From positions 434,001 to 498,000 of the forward strand of contig NZ_CABPSK010000004.1 in NCBI RefSeq assembly GCF_902459645.1: a DNA stretch of 64,000 nt. The letters run 5' to 3'. The notes beneath the pieces were generated by a model that had not been told where the DNA came from, searched no databases, and saw only the letters and a program-made list of their open reading frames with translations. The stretch comes from Pandoraea pneumonica (GTDB lineage Bacteria; Pseudomonadota; Gammaproteobacteria; Burkholderiales; Burkholderiaceae). Positions 37,567-45,867 of the stretch are shown here, in pieces; position 1 is the first letter of the stretch, and every line of letters starts with the position of its first letter. The position numbers and the translations under genes were made by a program.

Positions 37567-38547
37567 ATGGAAATGAAACTGAATCTTCGCACCGCCGTGC
37601 CGCTGCTGTTGCTGGCCTTTCTGGCGCTGGTGCCCTTGTACGCCGCGGCTGTGCAACAGCCGTTCTATCTCACCCTATTCGGGCGCATCGTCGTGTTCGC
37701 CATTGCGGCCGTCTCGCTCGACCTGATTCTCGGCTACGGCGGCATGGTGAGCTTCGGCCATGCGCTCTATCTGGGGCTGGGCGCTTATGTCGTCGGCATT
37801 TTGAGCTTTCACGGTATCGATAACGGCTTCGTGCATCTCGGCGTGACGCTGGTGGTGTGCGCGCTTGTCGGGGCACTCACCGGCCTGCTCTCGCTGCGCA
37901 CGACCGGTATCGCGTTCATCATGATTACGCTCGCGTTCGCGCAGATGTTCTACTTTCTCGCCGTCGGTCTGAAGCAGTACGGCGGCGACGACGGCTTGCC
38001 CGTGGCCGCTGGCAGCCGCTTCGGCAATGTGTCGCTCGACGACCCGGCCGTGCTGTATTACGTGGCCTTCGCCGTGCTCTGCCTGTGTGTATGGGCGGGC
38101 CGCCGCTTGGTCGATGCACGCTTCGGCATGGTCATTCGCGGCAGCCGCCAGAACGACCGCCGTATGCGCGCGCTGGGCTACCCCACACTGCGCTACAAGC
38201 TGGTGGCGTATGTCATCAGCGCCATGGTCTGCGGCGTCGCAGGCATGCTCTACGCCAACCTCACGCACTTCGTCTCGCCCGCCTATATGGCGTGGACCGC
38301 ATCGGGCGAGCTGATCGTGATGGTCGTGCTGGGCGGGCTCGGGTCGTTCTTCGGCCCGGTGCTCGGCAGCACCGCCATGTTGCTGATCGAAGAAGGGCTC
38401 AAGGGGCTGACCGAACACTGGATGATCATCTTCGGGCCGCTGATCGTGGTGTCGGTGCTCGTCTCGCGGCGTGGCCTGTACGGGCTGCTCGGCGACCTGC
38501 AAGTGCGTCTGGCGCGTCGCGCGCGCACCGTGGAGGGCAAAGCATGA
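37567..38547 (+). CDS. Branched-chain-type ABC importer permease, LivM-like
   Basis: A 326-residue inner-membrane protein, the second channel subunit. It has LivM features: DLILGYGGMVSFGHALYLGL, LRTTGIAFIMITLAFAQMFY, and VMVVLGGLGSFFGPVLGS near the end. There are about nine membrane segments. The ATG at 37567 follows the LivH-like stop by 2 bases; the frame is also open upstream inside the LivH-like gene but encodes arginine-rich nonsense there. The stop overlaps the LivG-like start (ATGA), which makes coupled translation likely. Confidence 0.93.
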   Translation: MEMKLNLRTAVPLLLLAFLALVPLYAAAVQQPFYLTLFGRIVVFAIAAVSLDLILGYGGMVSFGHALYLGLGAYVVGILSFHGIDNGFVHLGVTLVVCALVGALTGLLSLRTTGIAFIMITLAFAQMFYFLAVGLKQYGGDDGLPVAAGSRFGNVSLDDPAVLYYVAFAVLCLCVWAGRRLVDARFGMVIRGSRQNDRRMRALGYPTLRYKLVAYVISAMVCGVAGMLYANLTHFVSPAYMAWTASGELIVMVVLGGLGSFFGPVLGSTAMLLIEEGLKGLTEHWMIIFGPLIVVSVLVSRRGLYGLLGDLQVRLARRARTVEGKA

Positions 38548-39314
38548 GCCTGCTCAAAGTCGACCAACTGATCAAACGCTACGGCGGGCTGACGGCCACC
38601 GATCACTTCTGTCTGGACGTGGCCCCCGGCGAACTGCACGCCATCATCGGCCCCAACGGGGCAGGCAAGAGCACGCTGATCGGCCAGTTGGCCGGTGAGT
38701 TGCGCTCTGACGAAGGCTCGATTCATTTCAATGGGCGCGACATCACCGGCATGCCGATCGAGCAGCGTGCGCGGGCCGGGCTCGCCCGCTCGTATCAGAT
38801 CACGTCGGTGTTTCGCGAATTCACCGCGTTGGAAAACGTCCTGGTGGCCGTGCAGGCGATGCAAGGTCACAGTTTCGGGTTCTGGCGTCCGGCCATTCGT
38901 CAGGCCTCGCTCGTGGAACCGGCACGCGAGATTTTGGCCCGCACCGGGCTGGCCGCGCGCATGAACGTGCCCGCCTCCGCACTCGCGCACGGCGAGCATC
39001 GGCAACTCGAATTGGCCATGGCGCTTGCCGGGCAGCCGAAGCTGCTGCTGCTCGACGAGCCGATGGCCGGCATGTCGCAAGCCGAATCGGAGCAAATGAC
39101 GCACCTGCTCGCCGAACTCAAGGGTGATTACGGCATCGTGCTGGTCGAACACGATATGGACGCCGTGTTCGCGCTGGCCGATCGCATCACAGTGCTGGTC
39201 TACGGCCGCGCCATCGCCTGCGGCGACGCCGACACGATCCGCAACGACGCGGGCGTGCGCGAAGCCTATCTCGGGGACGAAACCCGCAACGAAATGCTGG
39301 GAGCGACGGCATGA
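38544..39314 (+). CDS. Branched-chain-type ABC importer ATPase, LivG-like
   Basis: A 256-residue ATPase on the cytoplasmic face of the importer. The Walker A motif is GPNGAGKST at about residue 37, the signature region reads LAHGEHRQLELAMALAG (an A-H-G-E variant of the usual LSGG, common in LivG), and Walker B is LLLLDEPMAGMSQAESEQM. The switch His is in VLVEHDMDAVF. A LivG-type insert between Walker A and signature carries RARAGLARSYQITSVF. Both ends overlap neighbouring genes by four bases, placing it firmly in the operon. Confidence 0.93.
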   Translation: MSLLKVDQLIKRYGGLTATDHFCLDVAPGELHAIIGPNGAGKSTLIGQLAGELRSDEGSIHFNGRDITGMPIEQRARAGLARSYQITSVFREFTALENVLVAVQAMQGHSFGFWRPAIRQASLVEPAREILARTGLAARMNVPASALAHGEHRQLELAMALAGQPKLLLLDEPMAGMSQAESEQMTHLLAELKGDYGIVLVEHDMDAVFALADRITVLVYGRAIACGDADTIRNDAGVREAYLGDETRNEMLGATA

Positions 39315-40021
39315 GCACTCTGTTGTCTTTGGCCGGCGTCGAGTCGTACTACGGGGCGAGTCAGGCGCTGTTCGGCATGCAACTGGACATCGAGCGCGGG
39401 GCATTCGTCACGCTGCTCGGGCGCAACGGCATGGGCAAGTCGACGACGGTGAAGTCGATTACCGGACTGATGCGCCCGGCGCGCGGCGAGATCGTCTTCG
39501 ATGGCCAGCCGATTCACGCCAGCCCGTCGCATCGCATCGCGCGCGCTGGCATGGGCCTCGTGCCGGAAGGCCGTCAGATTTTCCCGACGTTGACGGTGCG
39601 TGAGAATCTCGTCGCGACGGCGGGCAACCGTCACGGGGCCTCGTCGCCGTGGACGCTCGAACGCATCTACGAACTGTTTCCCCGCTTGCGCGAGCGCGAG
39701 AAGAATCTCGGCAGCAATCTCTCGGGGGGCGAGCAGCAGATGCTCGCGATCGGGCGGGCGCTGATGACGAATCCGAAATTGCTCATTCTCGACGAGGCGA
39801 CTGAGGGTCTCGCGCCGCTCATCCGCGGTGAAATCTGGCAATGCCTCAAGCAACTCAAAGGCAGCGGCCTGTCGATTCTCTGTATCGATAAGAATCTGGC
39901 GCCGATGCTCGAGCTTGGCGACCGCCACTACATCGTCGACAAAGGCCGTGTGGCTTGGCAGGGCGACTCGTCTGGCCTGCGTCGCGACATGGCGCAATTG
40001 CAGACGTATCTGGGCGTGTGA
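39311..40021 (+). CDS. Branched-chain-type ABC importer ATPase, LivF-like
   Basis: A 236-residue ATPase, the partner of the LivG-like protein. The Walker A motif is GRNGMGKST, the signature is NLSGGEQQMLAIGRAL, and Walker B is LLILDEATEGLAPLIR. The switch position usually His reads CIDKNLAPML, so a Lys replaces the common His (VEQN in most LivF proteins, where Gln is usual), which is an ordinary LivF variation. The start overlaps the LivG-like gene by four bases. It is the last gene of the operon; a 23-base inverted repeat lies 58 bases past its stop. Confidence 0.93.
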   Translation: MSTLLSLAGVESYYGASQALFGMQLDIERGAFVTLLGRNGMGKSTTVKSITGLMRPARGEIVFDGQPIHASPSHRIARAGMGLVPEGRQIFPTLTVRENLVATAGNRHGASSPWTLERIYELFPRLREREKNLGSNLSGGEQQMLAIGRALMTNPKLLILDEATEGLAPLIRGEIWQCLKQLKGSGLSILCIDKNLAPMLELGDRHYIVDKGRVAWQGDSSGLRRDMAQLQTYLGV

Positions 40022-40078
40022 GTCTGATTCGAAATGTCGGAAATTGCGCATGCGAGGCGTGCGCAGCACCACTCTGCG

Positions 40079-40101
40079 GCACTCAGGCATCACCTGAGTG
40101 C
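40079..40101. promoter_or_regulatory. Perfect 9-base inverted repeat between livF-like gene and XRE gene
   Basis: GCACTCAGG and CCTGAGTGC are perfect arms around CATCA. No T tract follows. It could be a 3' stability hairpin of the importer mRNA or an operator for the XRE gene 166 bases downstream. Confidence 0.7.
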
Positions 40102-40266
40102 GTAGTACTCGATAGGTGTCAGACGCGAAAATCACGAGAGTTTTGTGAAAGCGCCCGGACAAACGTTGTGTTGCAATCGGTCCCGCTTGATTGACTTCAT
40201 GCGCTTGGCGCGACCCGCGCTTTCCACGCTTTCCATTCAACTCACCCACTGACACCGGGCAGGACT

Positions 40267-40626
40267 ATGGCTTACTCGAATACGCCTTCCAATCCGTTCC
40301 GCTGGCTGCTCTCGCAGGACACCGGTGCGCCACCGCCTACCGAGCCGGCGCACGTCAACAGCGGACTCCCAGCGGACTTACCGCTCAACATCAAAGAACT
40401 GCCACGTACCCCGTTACCCAAGTTGGAAGTCTTTCCAGAGGAATTGCTCGCCTTGCGCAAGCATCTGGGCATGTCGCGCAATGTCTTTGCGCATTACTTG
40501 CGAACCAACCCGCGCACGCTGGAAAACTGGGAGCAAGGCCGGGCGCGGCCCAATGCGCAGGCCGTGTGCCTGATTCGCCTCGTTCAACAGAACCCGGGAC
40601 TGGTTTCGGCGCTTGCCGGCCTTTGA
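40267..40626 (+). CDS. XRE-family HTH protein, HigA/NadS-like, with no visible toxin partner
   Basis: A 119-residue DNA-binding protein. The first 55 residues are Pro/Ser-rich and likely flexible (SQDTGAPPPTEPAH). The HTH occupies about residues 60-105: LRKHLGMSRNVFAHYLRTN then PRTLENWEQGRARPNAQAVC, ending LVQQNPGLVSAL. This is the layout of HigA/NadS-type antitoxins and related repressors. No RelE- or HigB-like toxin gene stands next to it on either side, so it is probably an orphan regulator. AGGA precedes the ATG. It is convergent with the LysR gene downstream, with a hairpin between them. Confidence 0.85.
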   Translation: MAYSNTPSNPFRWLLSQDTGAPPPTEPAHVNSGLPADLPLNIKELPRTPLPKLEVFPEELLALRKHLGMSRNVFAHYLRTNPRTLENWEQGRARPNAQAVCLIRLVQQNPGLVSALAGL

Positions 40627-40659
40627 TGCCGACATCGCGTCGTCTTATGTGCACGTTCG

Positions 40660-40700
40660 AGAGCGGCCATCGGCATCGTCCGATGCGCCGCTCTGCCTTT
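40660..40700 (+). terminator. Hairpin terminator after the XRE gene
   Basis: AGAGCGGC and CATCGG pair with CCGATG and GCCGCTCT, leaving one bulged base and a 6-base loop, followed by GCCTTTTA. The T tract is short, so termination strength is uncertain. Confidence 0.5.
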
Positions 40701-40725
40701 TAGCGCCCTTCCTCGTGCATCACCC

Positions 40726-41682
40726 TCAGGGCTTCAGGCCGCAGGCTTCGCGCAGACAAGCGACGAAGCGCTCGCACGCCGGGCTCGGCTGCTTATCCGA
40801 GCGCAGCGAATAGCCCACGTCACCGAAGCTGCCCGACACCGTGTCGGCCAGCACTCGCAGCAGCCCCGAATCGACAAACGGCTTCGCCGCGGCACGCGGC
40901 ATCAGCGCCACCCGTGGCGATTCGAGCATCAAGCCGATGTTGGTCAGGATCGATAGCGATTCGACGACGTCTTCCGGCAGCAGCAACCCCGCGTCGTGAA
41001 AGAGGCGTTCGGCCGCCAGCCGCGAAGGCGACTCGGGCACCGGGAGAATCCATGCGCCTTCGCGCAACTGCGCCAACGGCACGCGCTCAGGCGAAGCGGG
41101 CCAGTGGCGCACGCCACCGACCACACAAAGCGATTCATTGAAAAGGATTTCGTGCGTCAGCGCGAAAGCGTTGGCCACCGGGAGCGCCCGCTCGGGCAGC
41201 CGCCCGACGACGATGTCCAGATCGCCACTCGCGAGCGCCGGGAATAGCTGCGCCGTCGTGGCTTCGCGCACCGTCACCAGCACGCCCGGCGCACGCGACT
41301 TGAGCATCGCAATCGTGCGCGGCAACAAGTCGGCCGAGGCCGAGATCAGCGTCCCCACGATCACGTGACCACTCGTGCCCGCGCTAAACGCGTTGACTTC
41401 ATCGGTCAGATAACGCAACTCGGCCATCAACGATTTCACGCGATGGCCGAGCAACTCGCCTAGCTCGGTAGGCTGCATCCCCCGGTTGCTGCGCACGAAT
41501 AGCGGCCCTTCAAAGCAGGCCTCCAGCTCATGCACGATCTTGCTAACCGCAGGTTGCGTAAGCCCCGTCTCGTTGGCGGCGCGCACCAGCGAGCCCGTTT
41601 CGAGCACGCGATCGAAGACTTGGAGTTGATGGAACTTGAGCTTTCGCCCGAGGTTGAGGGCAGTCCAGGGCAATGAACGCAT
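40726..41682 (-). CDS. LysR-family transcriptional regulator
   Basis: A 318-residue regulator. The HTH spans residues about 15-75 (LKFHQLQVFDRVLETGSLVR, then GLTQPAVSKIVHELEA). The effector domain begins near residue 105 (GHVIVGTLISASADLLPRTI). This resembles the GbpR/PcaQ-type LysR branch, whose members respond to sugars or aromatic acids. It starts 11 bases after the TetR gene stop on the same strand, so the two regulators are probably co-transcribed. The target cannot be told from the sequence; both could govern the divergent MFS gene. Confidence 0.9.
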   Translation of the reverse strand: MRSLPWTALNLGRKLKFHQLQVFDRVLETGSLVRAANETGLTQPAVSKIVHELEACFEGPLFVRSNRGMQPTELGELLGHRVKSLMAELRYLTDEVNAFSAGTSGHVIVGTLISASADLLPRTIAMLKSRAPGVLVTVREATTAQLFPALASGDLDIVVGRLPERALPVANAFALTHEILFNESLCVVGGVRHWPASPERVPLAQLREGAWILPVPESPSRLAAERLFHDAGLLLPEDVVESLSILTNIGLMLESPRVALMPRAAAKPFVDSGLLRVLADTVSGSFGDVGYSLRSDKQPSPACERFVACLREACGLKP

Positions 41683-41693
41683 CGGGATCCCGT

Positions 41694-42338
41694 TCAGGCC
41701 GCGGCCGCCGGGGACGGCGAACCCGCCCCTCCCCCCTGCGGCATCGGCGTTGCGTCGGCAGGCTCGGCCGACAAGAAGGCGGCGACGAACTCTTCGAGCA
41801 TCGCCACGTCCGGCAGCGAGGCCGGGTTGACATGATGATTGACGAGGCAGCCGTCGAAGGTCAGCACGAGCATGTCGACCAGCCGTGCGCGCCGCACGCT
41901 GTCACGGGCCAGGCTCGGGGCGCTGGCGGCGAGCATCGCCGAGAGCCGCTCGCGAAACCACTGAAGCAGCGAGGGATCGTACGGATCGCCGGGGCTCACG
42001 GTGGCGAGCGCCTGCACCAAGTTGTGCGAAAAACCGTTGTCGAGCCGTGGCGTCTCGACTAGCACGCCCGCAAGCAAGCGGCGCATGCGCGCTTGCGCGC
42101 CGTGTGCCGCGAGTACCTCGGCTTCGAGCGCGGAAATACGCGCCTTGAACCAGCGCTCGTAGACGCAGAAGAAGACTTGCAGCTTTGCAGTGAAGTAGCT
42201 GTAAATGTTCGCGTGCGAAATACCGGCGCGCTTGGCGATCTGCACCATCGTGGTGTCGACGTATCCCTTCTCGAGAAACAGGGCGTGCGACGCTTCGAGG
42301 ATGGCCAGACGAATGTCTTCTTTCTTGACTTGTGGCAT
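41694..42338 (-). CDS. TetR-family transcriptional regulator
   Basis: A 214-residue repressor. The N-terminal HTH is standard: RLAILEASHALFLEKGYVDT, then TMVQIAKRAGISHANIYSYF, with Phe/Tyr in the recognition helix. The C-terminal ligand domain holds VDMLVLTFDGCLVNHH and ends in an Ala/Gly/Pro-rich tail. It is divergent from an MFS transporter gene with 288 bases between the starts and upstream of a LysR gene. A perfect 12-base palindrome 49 bases upstream of its start is a likely operator, so it may repress itself and the transporter. Confidence 0.9.
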   Translation of the reverse strand: MPQVKKEDIRLAILEASHALFLEKGYVDTTMVQIAKRAGISHANIYSYFTAKLQVFFCVYERWFKARISALEAEVLAAHGAQARMRRLLAGVLVETPRLDNGFSHNLVQALATVSPGDPYDPSLLQWFRERLSAMLAASAPSLARDSVRRARLVDMLVLTFDGCLVNHHVNPASLPDVAMLEEFVAAFLSAEPADATPMPQGGGAGSPSPAAAA

Positions 42339-42386
42339 GAGTAAGCCTGCGCGGGTAAGCCGCGCACCTCAATCGAAATTTCTTGA

Positions 42387-42398
42387 CCTCAGCTGAGG
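42387..42398. promoter_or_regulatory. Perfect palindrome upstream of the TetR gene
   Basis: CCTCAGCTGAGG is a perfect 12-base palindrome between the divergent TetR and MFS genes, 49 bases ahead of the TetR start. This is the usual place and size for a TetR-family operator core. Confidence 0.65.
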
Positions 42399-42626
42399 CA
42401 ATACCGAACGTCAGCGGGGCTAGTATGCCAGCGCGCACGCAGCTTGCGGCGAAAACTAAGCGCAAACACTCCCCCGGACTTTCCCGGTATTCCAACGCAT
42501 ACAACGCGGTTTGCGATGACAGACATCGCGTTATGCGCTGGATTACCGCGTATTACACGCATGGCCCGATGGGACTTGTCTGATGATTAACGGGCTATCC
42601 CCACAGCCCTCTTCATCGTCCCTAGG

Positions 42627-43898
42627 ATGTGGACCTTCTGCCGCGTTCATATACGAAGAAATACGCGAATCCACGTGCCACACCTGCCCACTCTTCCGCC
42701 CTCAGATCCTTCATCTCGCTCATCGACGACGCCGCTCGGGCGCGCCGATATCTGGCTGATGGCGATCGCCTGCGGGCTGGCGGTGGCCAATCTCAACTAC
42801 TGCCATCCGATGCTGGGGCATATCGGTGAACACTTCGACACGTCGGGCTGGCGGCTGTCGCTGATACCCGCAGCAGCACAACTGGGATACGCGACGGGTT
42901 TGTTGTTGCTCACGCCATTGGGGGATCGCGTGACAGACCGTCGGTGGCTCATCGTCTGGCAAATGGTCGGCCTGTGCGCAGCGCTGATCGCCGCGTCCGT
43001 AGCTACGCAATTTGCGGCACTCGTCGTCGCGAGTTTCGCCATCGGTGTGACAGGCACCGTCGCACAGCACATCGTGCCGATGGCAGCGCAACTGGCACCG
43101 CCCGCGCGGCGTGGCGCAGTGGTCGGCACGGTGGTGAGCGGTTTGCTCATCGGCATTCTCGGCGCTCGCACGTTGGCCGGATGGGTGGCGACCTGGTGGC
43201 ATTGGCGGGCGATGTTTGCGGTGGCGGCCGCCGCCATGCTGTGTTTAGCCGCCCTGCTCGGCCGTCGGCTGCCGTACGCACCACCGACGACATCCATGAC
43301 GTACACCGCGTTGTTGCGCTCGATGATCACCCTGTTTGCGCGACATCGCGCGTTGCGGCAATCGGCGCTCATCGGCGGGCTATTGTTTGCGGCCTTCAGT
43401 GCCTTCTGGTCCACCCTTGCGCTCTGGCTTGCCAGCCCGGTGCATGGTCAGCATGCGGGCGTGGCGGGTACGTTCGGTGTCATCGGCATTGCGGGCGCCC
43501 TCGCGGCCCCGCTTGCCGGACGCCACACCGATCACGGCGGACCGCATCGCGTGCTATGGATCGGGATCGGCGCGGTGGTGCTGTCGTTCGGTGCGCTGTG
43601 GGCAGGACAGACGAGTCTCGTGGGCCTTGCCCTCGGCGTGATCGTGCTCGATCTGGGCATGCAGACCGCGCAGATCGCTAACCAGACACGCATCTACGCG
43701 CTCGATGCCGACGCCACTAGCCGCCTCAACACCCTCTATATGACGGTCTACTTTTTGATGGGCTCGGCGGGCTCGGCGCTCGGCGTGATGGCGTGGAGCG
43801 CATGGGGATGGGACGGCGTCTGCGCGCTTGGTCTGGTCCTCGGCTCGCTCGCCTGTGCCGTGCACCGCAGCGGCGCACGCAGCGACGTATCTCCTTGA
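42627..43898 (+). CDS. MFS transporter
   Basis: A 423-residue inner-membrane carrier with 12 hydrophobic segments. The first helix is WLMAIACGLAVANLNYCHPM, the 2/3 loop reads LTPLGDRVTDRRWLIVW, and the 4/5 region is GVTGTVAQHIVPMAAQLAPP. It resembles the YajR/AraJ-like drug and metabolite exporters of DHA1 type. About the first 38 residues are unusual for the family (basic, then Ser/Pro-rich), and no clear ribosome-binding site stands before the ATG at 42627, so the true start may be downstream (for example the GTG at 42675). The divergent TetR gene probably controls it, which fits an exporter. Confidence 0.85.
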   Translation: MWTFCRVHIRRNTRIHVPHLPTLPPSDPSSRSSTTPLGRADIWLMAIACGLAVANLNYCHPMLGHIGEHFDTSGWRLSLIPAAAQLGYATGLLLLTPLGDRVTDRRWLIVWQMVGLCAALIAASVATQFAALVVASFAIGVTGTVAQHIVPMAAQLAPPARRGAVVGTVVSGLLIGILGARTLAGWVATWWHWRAMFAVAAAAMLCLAALLGRRLPYAPPTTSMTYTALLRSMITLFARHRALRQSALIGGLLFAAFSAFWSTLALWLASPVHGQHAGVAGTFGVIGIAGALAAPLAGRHTDHGGPHRVLWIGIGAVVLSFGALWAGQTSLVGLALGVIVLDLGMQTAQIANQTRIYALDADATSRLNTLYMTVYFLMGSAGSALGVMAWSAWGWDGVCALGLVLGSLACAVHRSGARSDVSP

Positions 43899-44227
43899 CG
43901 TGTATCTCTGACGTGTCTCATAACGCGTTTCTGCGACGTGTAATTGCCGTGATTCATAGCGTCATCCACGCGTCCTACACCATTCACCTGCATCGCTTGT
44001 CAGCGGCTTCCTACATCGTTCGGAGTACATCACATGTACTGCCGCGAATAACCGCTGACTGCGTACCCACTCGCGACGGATCGGGACGGCTAGCAAAGCC
44101 AAGCCCCGCAAGGCCATTACAAAGACTTACAAGATCGCGCGATCTTATTCACTCATCGAGCGTCGAACCATTGTCGATCCATGATGACGACGGGTGGGAT
44201 CAACACTGCCCTCGCAAGGAGGTCATG
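43899..44227 (+). other. Intergenic region upstream of the lipoprotein gene
   Basis: I find no supported gene here. It holds a 17-base palindrome at 44024-44040 and a ribosome-binding site (AGGAGG at 44217) for the next gene. Confidence 0.5.
44024..44040. promoter_or_regulatory. Palindrome upstream of the Pro/Tyr-rich lipoprotein gene
   Basis: AGTACATCACATGTACT has two perfect 7-base arms around CAC, about 190 bases ahead of the lipoprotein start. It is a candidate operator with no known regulator. Confidence 0.65.
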
Positions 44228-44683
44228 ATGCGAAACAACCGAATGAGTCTTACCGATACCAATCACGCAGCCACACGCCTGTCGAGCCCATCGACGCGGC
44301 GGATGGCATCCGCGGCAACGGCAGCAGGTTTGGTTGCCGTGCTGCTCACCTTAGCGGGTTGTGCGTACGAAGCGCCGCCGCAGCCTCGCTTGCCGTATCG
44401 CGGCAACGAGGCAACGAACCCGGCGTACGACCCGAAGTGCGGGCCGCCGCCGTACGCGGCCGGTACGCCATGCAGCCCGTATGCCGCCCCGCCGCCGCCA
44501 GTGGCCCCGGCAACCGATGCCTACGGACGCCCGTACCCGCCAACGGATGGCTATGGCCGCCCGTATCCGTCCGATGCCCAGGGCCGCCCGTATCCGCCGC
44601 CGCCCCCGCCGCCTGCTTATCAGGAGACGTACCCGGCTAACGGCATGGGTGCGCCGACCCCGGGCTCGGAGACGGCTCACTGA
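44228..44683 (+). CDS. Proline/tyrosine-rich lipoprotein with YGRPYP repeats
   Basis: A 151-residue envelope protein. The signal region (ATAAGLVAVLLTLAGC) ends in a lipobox, with the lipidated Cys near residue 40. The mature part has no globular domain that I recognise. It is rich in Pro, Gly and Tyr and carries three near-copies of an (Y/Q)GRPYP unit (DAYGRPYPPTDGYGRPYP, then DAQGRPYPPPPPPP). I chose the ATG at 44228 because AGGAGG stands 5 bases ahead; the ATG one codon earlier is too close. It is first in a row of three envelope genes. Such repeats suggest a surface or periplasm-spanning linker, by inference. Confidence 0.8.
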   Translation: MRNNRMSLTDTNHAATRLSSPSTRRMASAATAAGLVAVLLTLAGCAYEAPPQPRLPYRGNEATNPAYDPKCGPPPYAAGTPCSPYAAPPPPVAPATDAYGRPYPPTDGYGRPYPSDAQGRPYPPPPPPPAYQETYPANGMGAPTPGSETAH

Positions 44684-44804
44684 TCGCACACCGATGTCGG
44701 CGAGGCCACCTGGGCCAGCACGACATTACGAACAGCAAGCCCGCACCGTCGAGTGCGGCTTGCCAGTCCCGGGGCACCGTGCCCCTTTGAAGGAGTCAAG
44801 CTTC

Positions 44805-45050
44805 ATGAATACGACACAACAACGGATCTCGCGCGCTGCCGGCACCCTGCTCATCGGGGCCGCGCTGATCGGCTCGCTGGCAGGTTGCGGTGGAATGACA
44901 CCGCGTGAATCACGTAACACGGCCGTGGGTGCCGGTGTCGGCGCGCTTGGCGGTGCACTGATCTCCGGCGGCGACTTGGGTACCACCGTCGGTGGCGCCG
45001 TCGTCGGCGGTGTGATCGGTAACGTGATTACGAACGACCGCCGCCGCTAA
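44805..45050 (+). CDS. Glycine-zipper lipoprotein (OsmB/SlyB-like)
   Basis: An 81-residue envelope protein. The signal peptide ends in GSLAGC, so the mature protein is lipid-anchored at about residue 28. The rest is one glycine-zipper hairpin: AVGAGVGALGGALISGGDLG and then TTVGGAVVGGVIGNVITN, with Gly at every fourth position, which packs as two helices in the membrane. It resembles OsmB and other Gly-zipper 2TM proteins. AAGGAG stands 9 bases ahead of the ATG. These small proteins often follow envelope stress control, but the operator was not identified. Confidence 0.85.
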   Translation: MNTTQQRISRAAGTLLIGAALIGSLAGCGGMTPRESRNTAVGAGVGALGGALISGGDLGTTVGGAVVGGVIGNVITNDRRR

Positions 45051-45145
45051 TCCACCGACGGCTCGCTTACGCCCACTCGCGCTTCATCGCGCGTACGCGT
45101 GCGCGTTCGCGCCATTCCCCCCAGACACCCAGGAGAAAGTGCGAC

Positions 45146-45736
45146 ATGACCACTCCCACTACCCAACGCCAACGTTCCCAACGCATGACGGGAACGATTG
45201 AAACCCTGCGCACGCGGCGAATCGGCCGCGCGACGCTTGCCGCCATTACCCTGTGCGCCGGTGCTGCCGCGCTGTCGCTGGTCTCGCTGCCGAGTTATGC
45301 GCAGTCGCGCGCGCCGATCAACGGCGTGGTGCCGTCGACACCGGCACCGCCTCCGCAAGCCGCCAACTCGGGTCCTGATTACGGCGACGCTGCCGATCAG
45401 AACGCCGCACTGGGTCTGTACCTGCAACGCTCCTTCGACGCGATCGACACCAACCACGACGGCAAGATCGACCGCAATGAATGGGCCGCGTATCAACGCA
45501 GCCAGATCGAAGCCCGCCGCGCCACGTTCGAGCGCTACTTCAAGGCGGCCGATAAGGATGGCGACGGCTATCTGAGCCGCGATGAAGTCGCTGCCGCCGA
45601 ACCGTTCCTGTATCAGCACTTCGACGAGATCGACGTCAATCACGACGGCAAGCTCTCGCCCGGTGAAATCCGCGCCTATTTCCGCCGCTATTATCACGAG
45701 CGCGCACAGGCCGACGCGGCAACGACGAAGCCCTAA
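45146..45736 (+). CDS. Secreted EF-hand calcium-binding protein
   Basis: A 196-residue protein, probably periplasmic. A hydrophobic segment (TLAAITLCAGAAALSLVSLP) with SYAQ-S cleavage near residue 53 acts as a signal peptide, although the N-terminal region ahead of it is long. Three complete EF-hand loops follow: Asp101-Glu112 (DTNHDGKIDRNE), Asp136-Glu147 (DKDGDGYLSRDE) and Asp163-Glu174 (DVNHDGKLSPGE). All have acidic or oxygen ligands at positions 1, 3, 5 and 12, so calcium binding is expected. An unpaired fourth hand is absent. AGGAG precedes the ATG. The gene is followed by a terminator shared with the convergent DUF3100 gene. Confidence 0.88.
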   Translation: MTTPTTQRQRSQRMTGTIETLRTRRIGRATLAAITLCAGAAALSLVSLPSYAQSRAPINGVVPSTPAPPPQAANSGPDYGDAADQNAALGLYLQRSFDAIDTNHDGKIDRNEWAAYQRSQIEARRATFERYFKAADKDGDGYLSRDEVAAAEPFLYQHFDEIDVNHDGKLSPGEIRAYFRRYYHERAQADAATTKP

Positions 45737-45774
45737 CGCTAAGCACGAACCGGGCGTGACAATGCGCCACGCAA

Positions 45775-45813
45775 TAAAAAACGCCACGACAAATTGCCGT
45801 GGCGTTTTTTTAA
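45775..45813. terminator. Bidirectional terminator between the EF-hand and DUF3100 genes
   Basis: AAAAAACGCCACG and CGTGGCGTTTTTT pair around a short loop, giving a T tract on each strand. Both flanking genes converge on it. Confidence 0.9.
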
Positions 45814-45867
45814 GCGCTTGCCTTCAGGGGTGAAGCACCGAAGGCATCGTGCCGCTTACCAAATCAA

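Noticed and set aside
36631-38547. Apparent 638-residue fusion ahead of the LivM-like permease
   Set aside because: The first half is an out-of-frame reading of the LivH-like gene. The real LivM-like protein starts at 37567.
40022-40266. Search for a toxin gene beside the HigA-like XRE protein
   Set aside because: No RelE/HigB-like frame exists here or downstream (40627-40725), so a toxin-antitoxin pair was not called.
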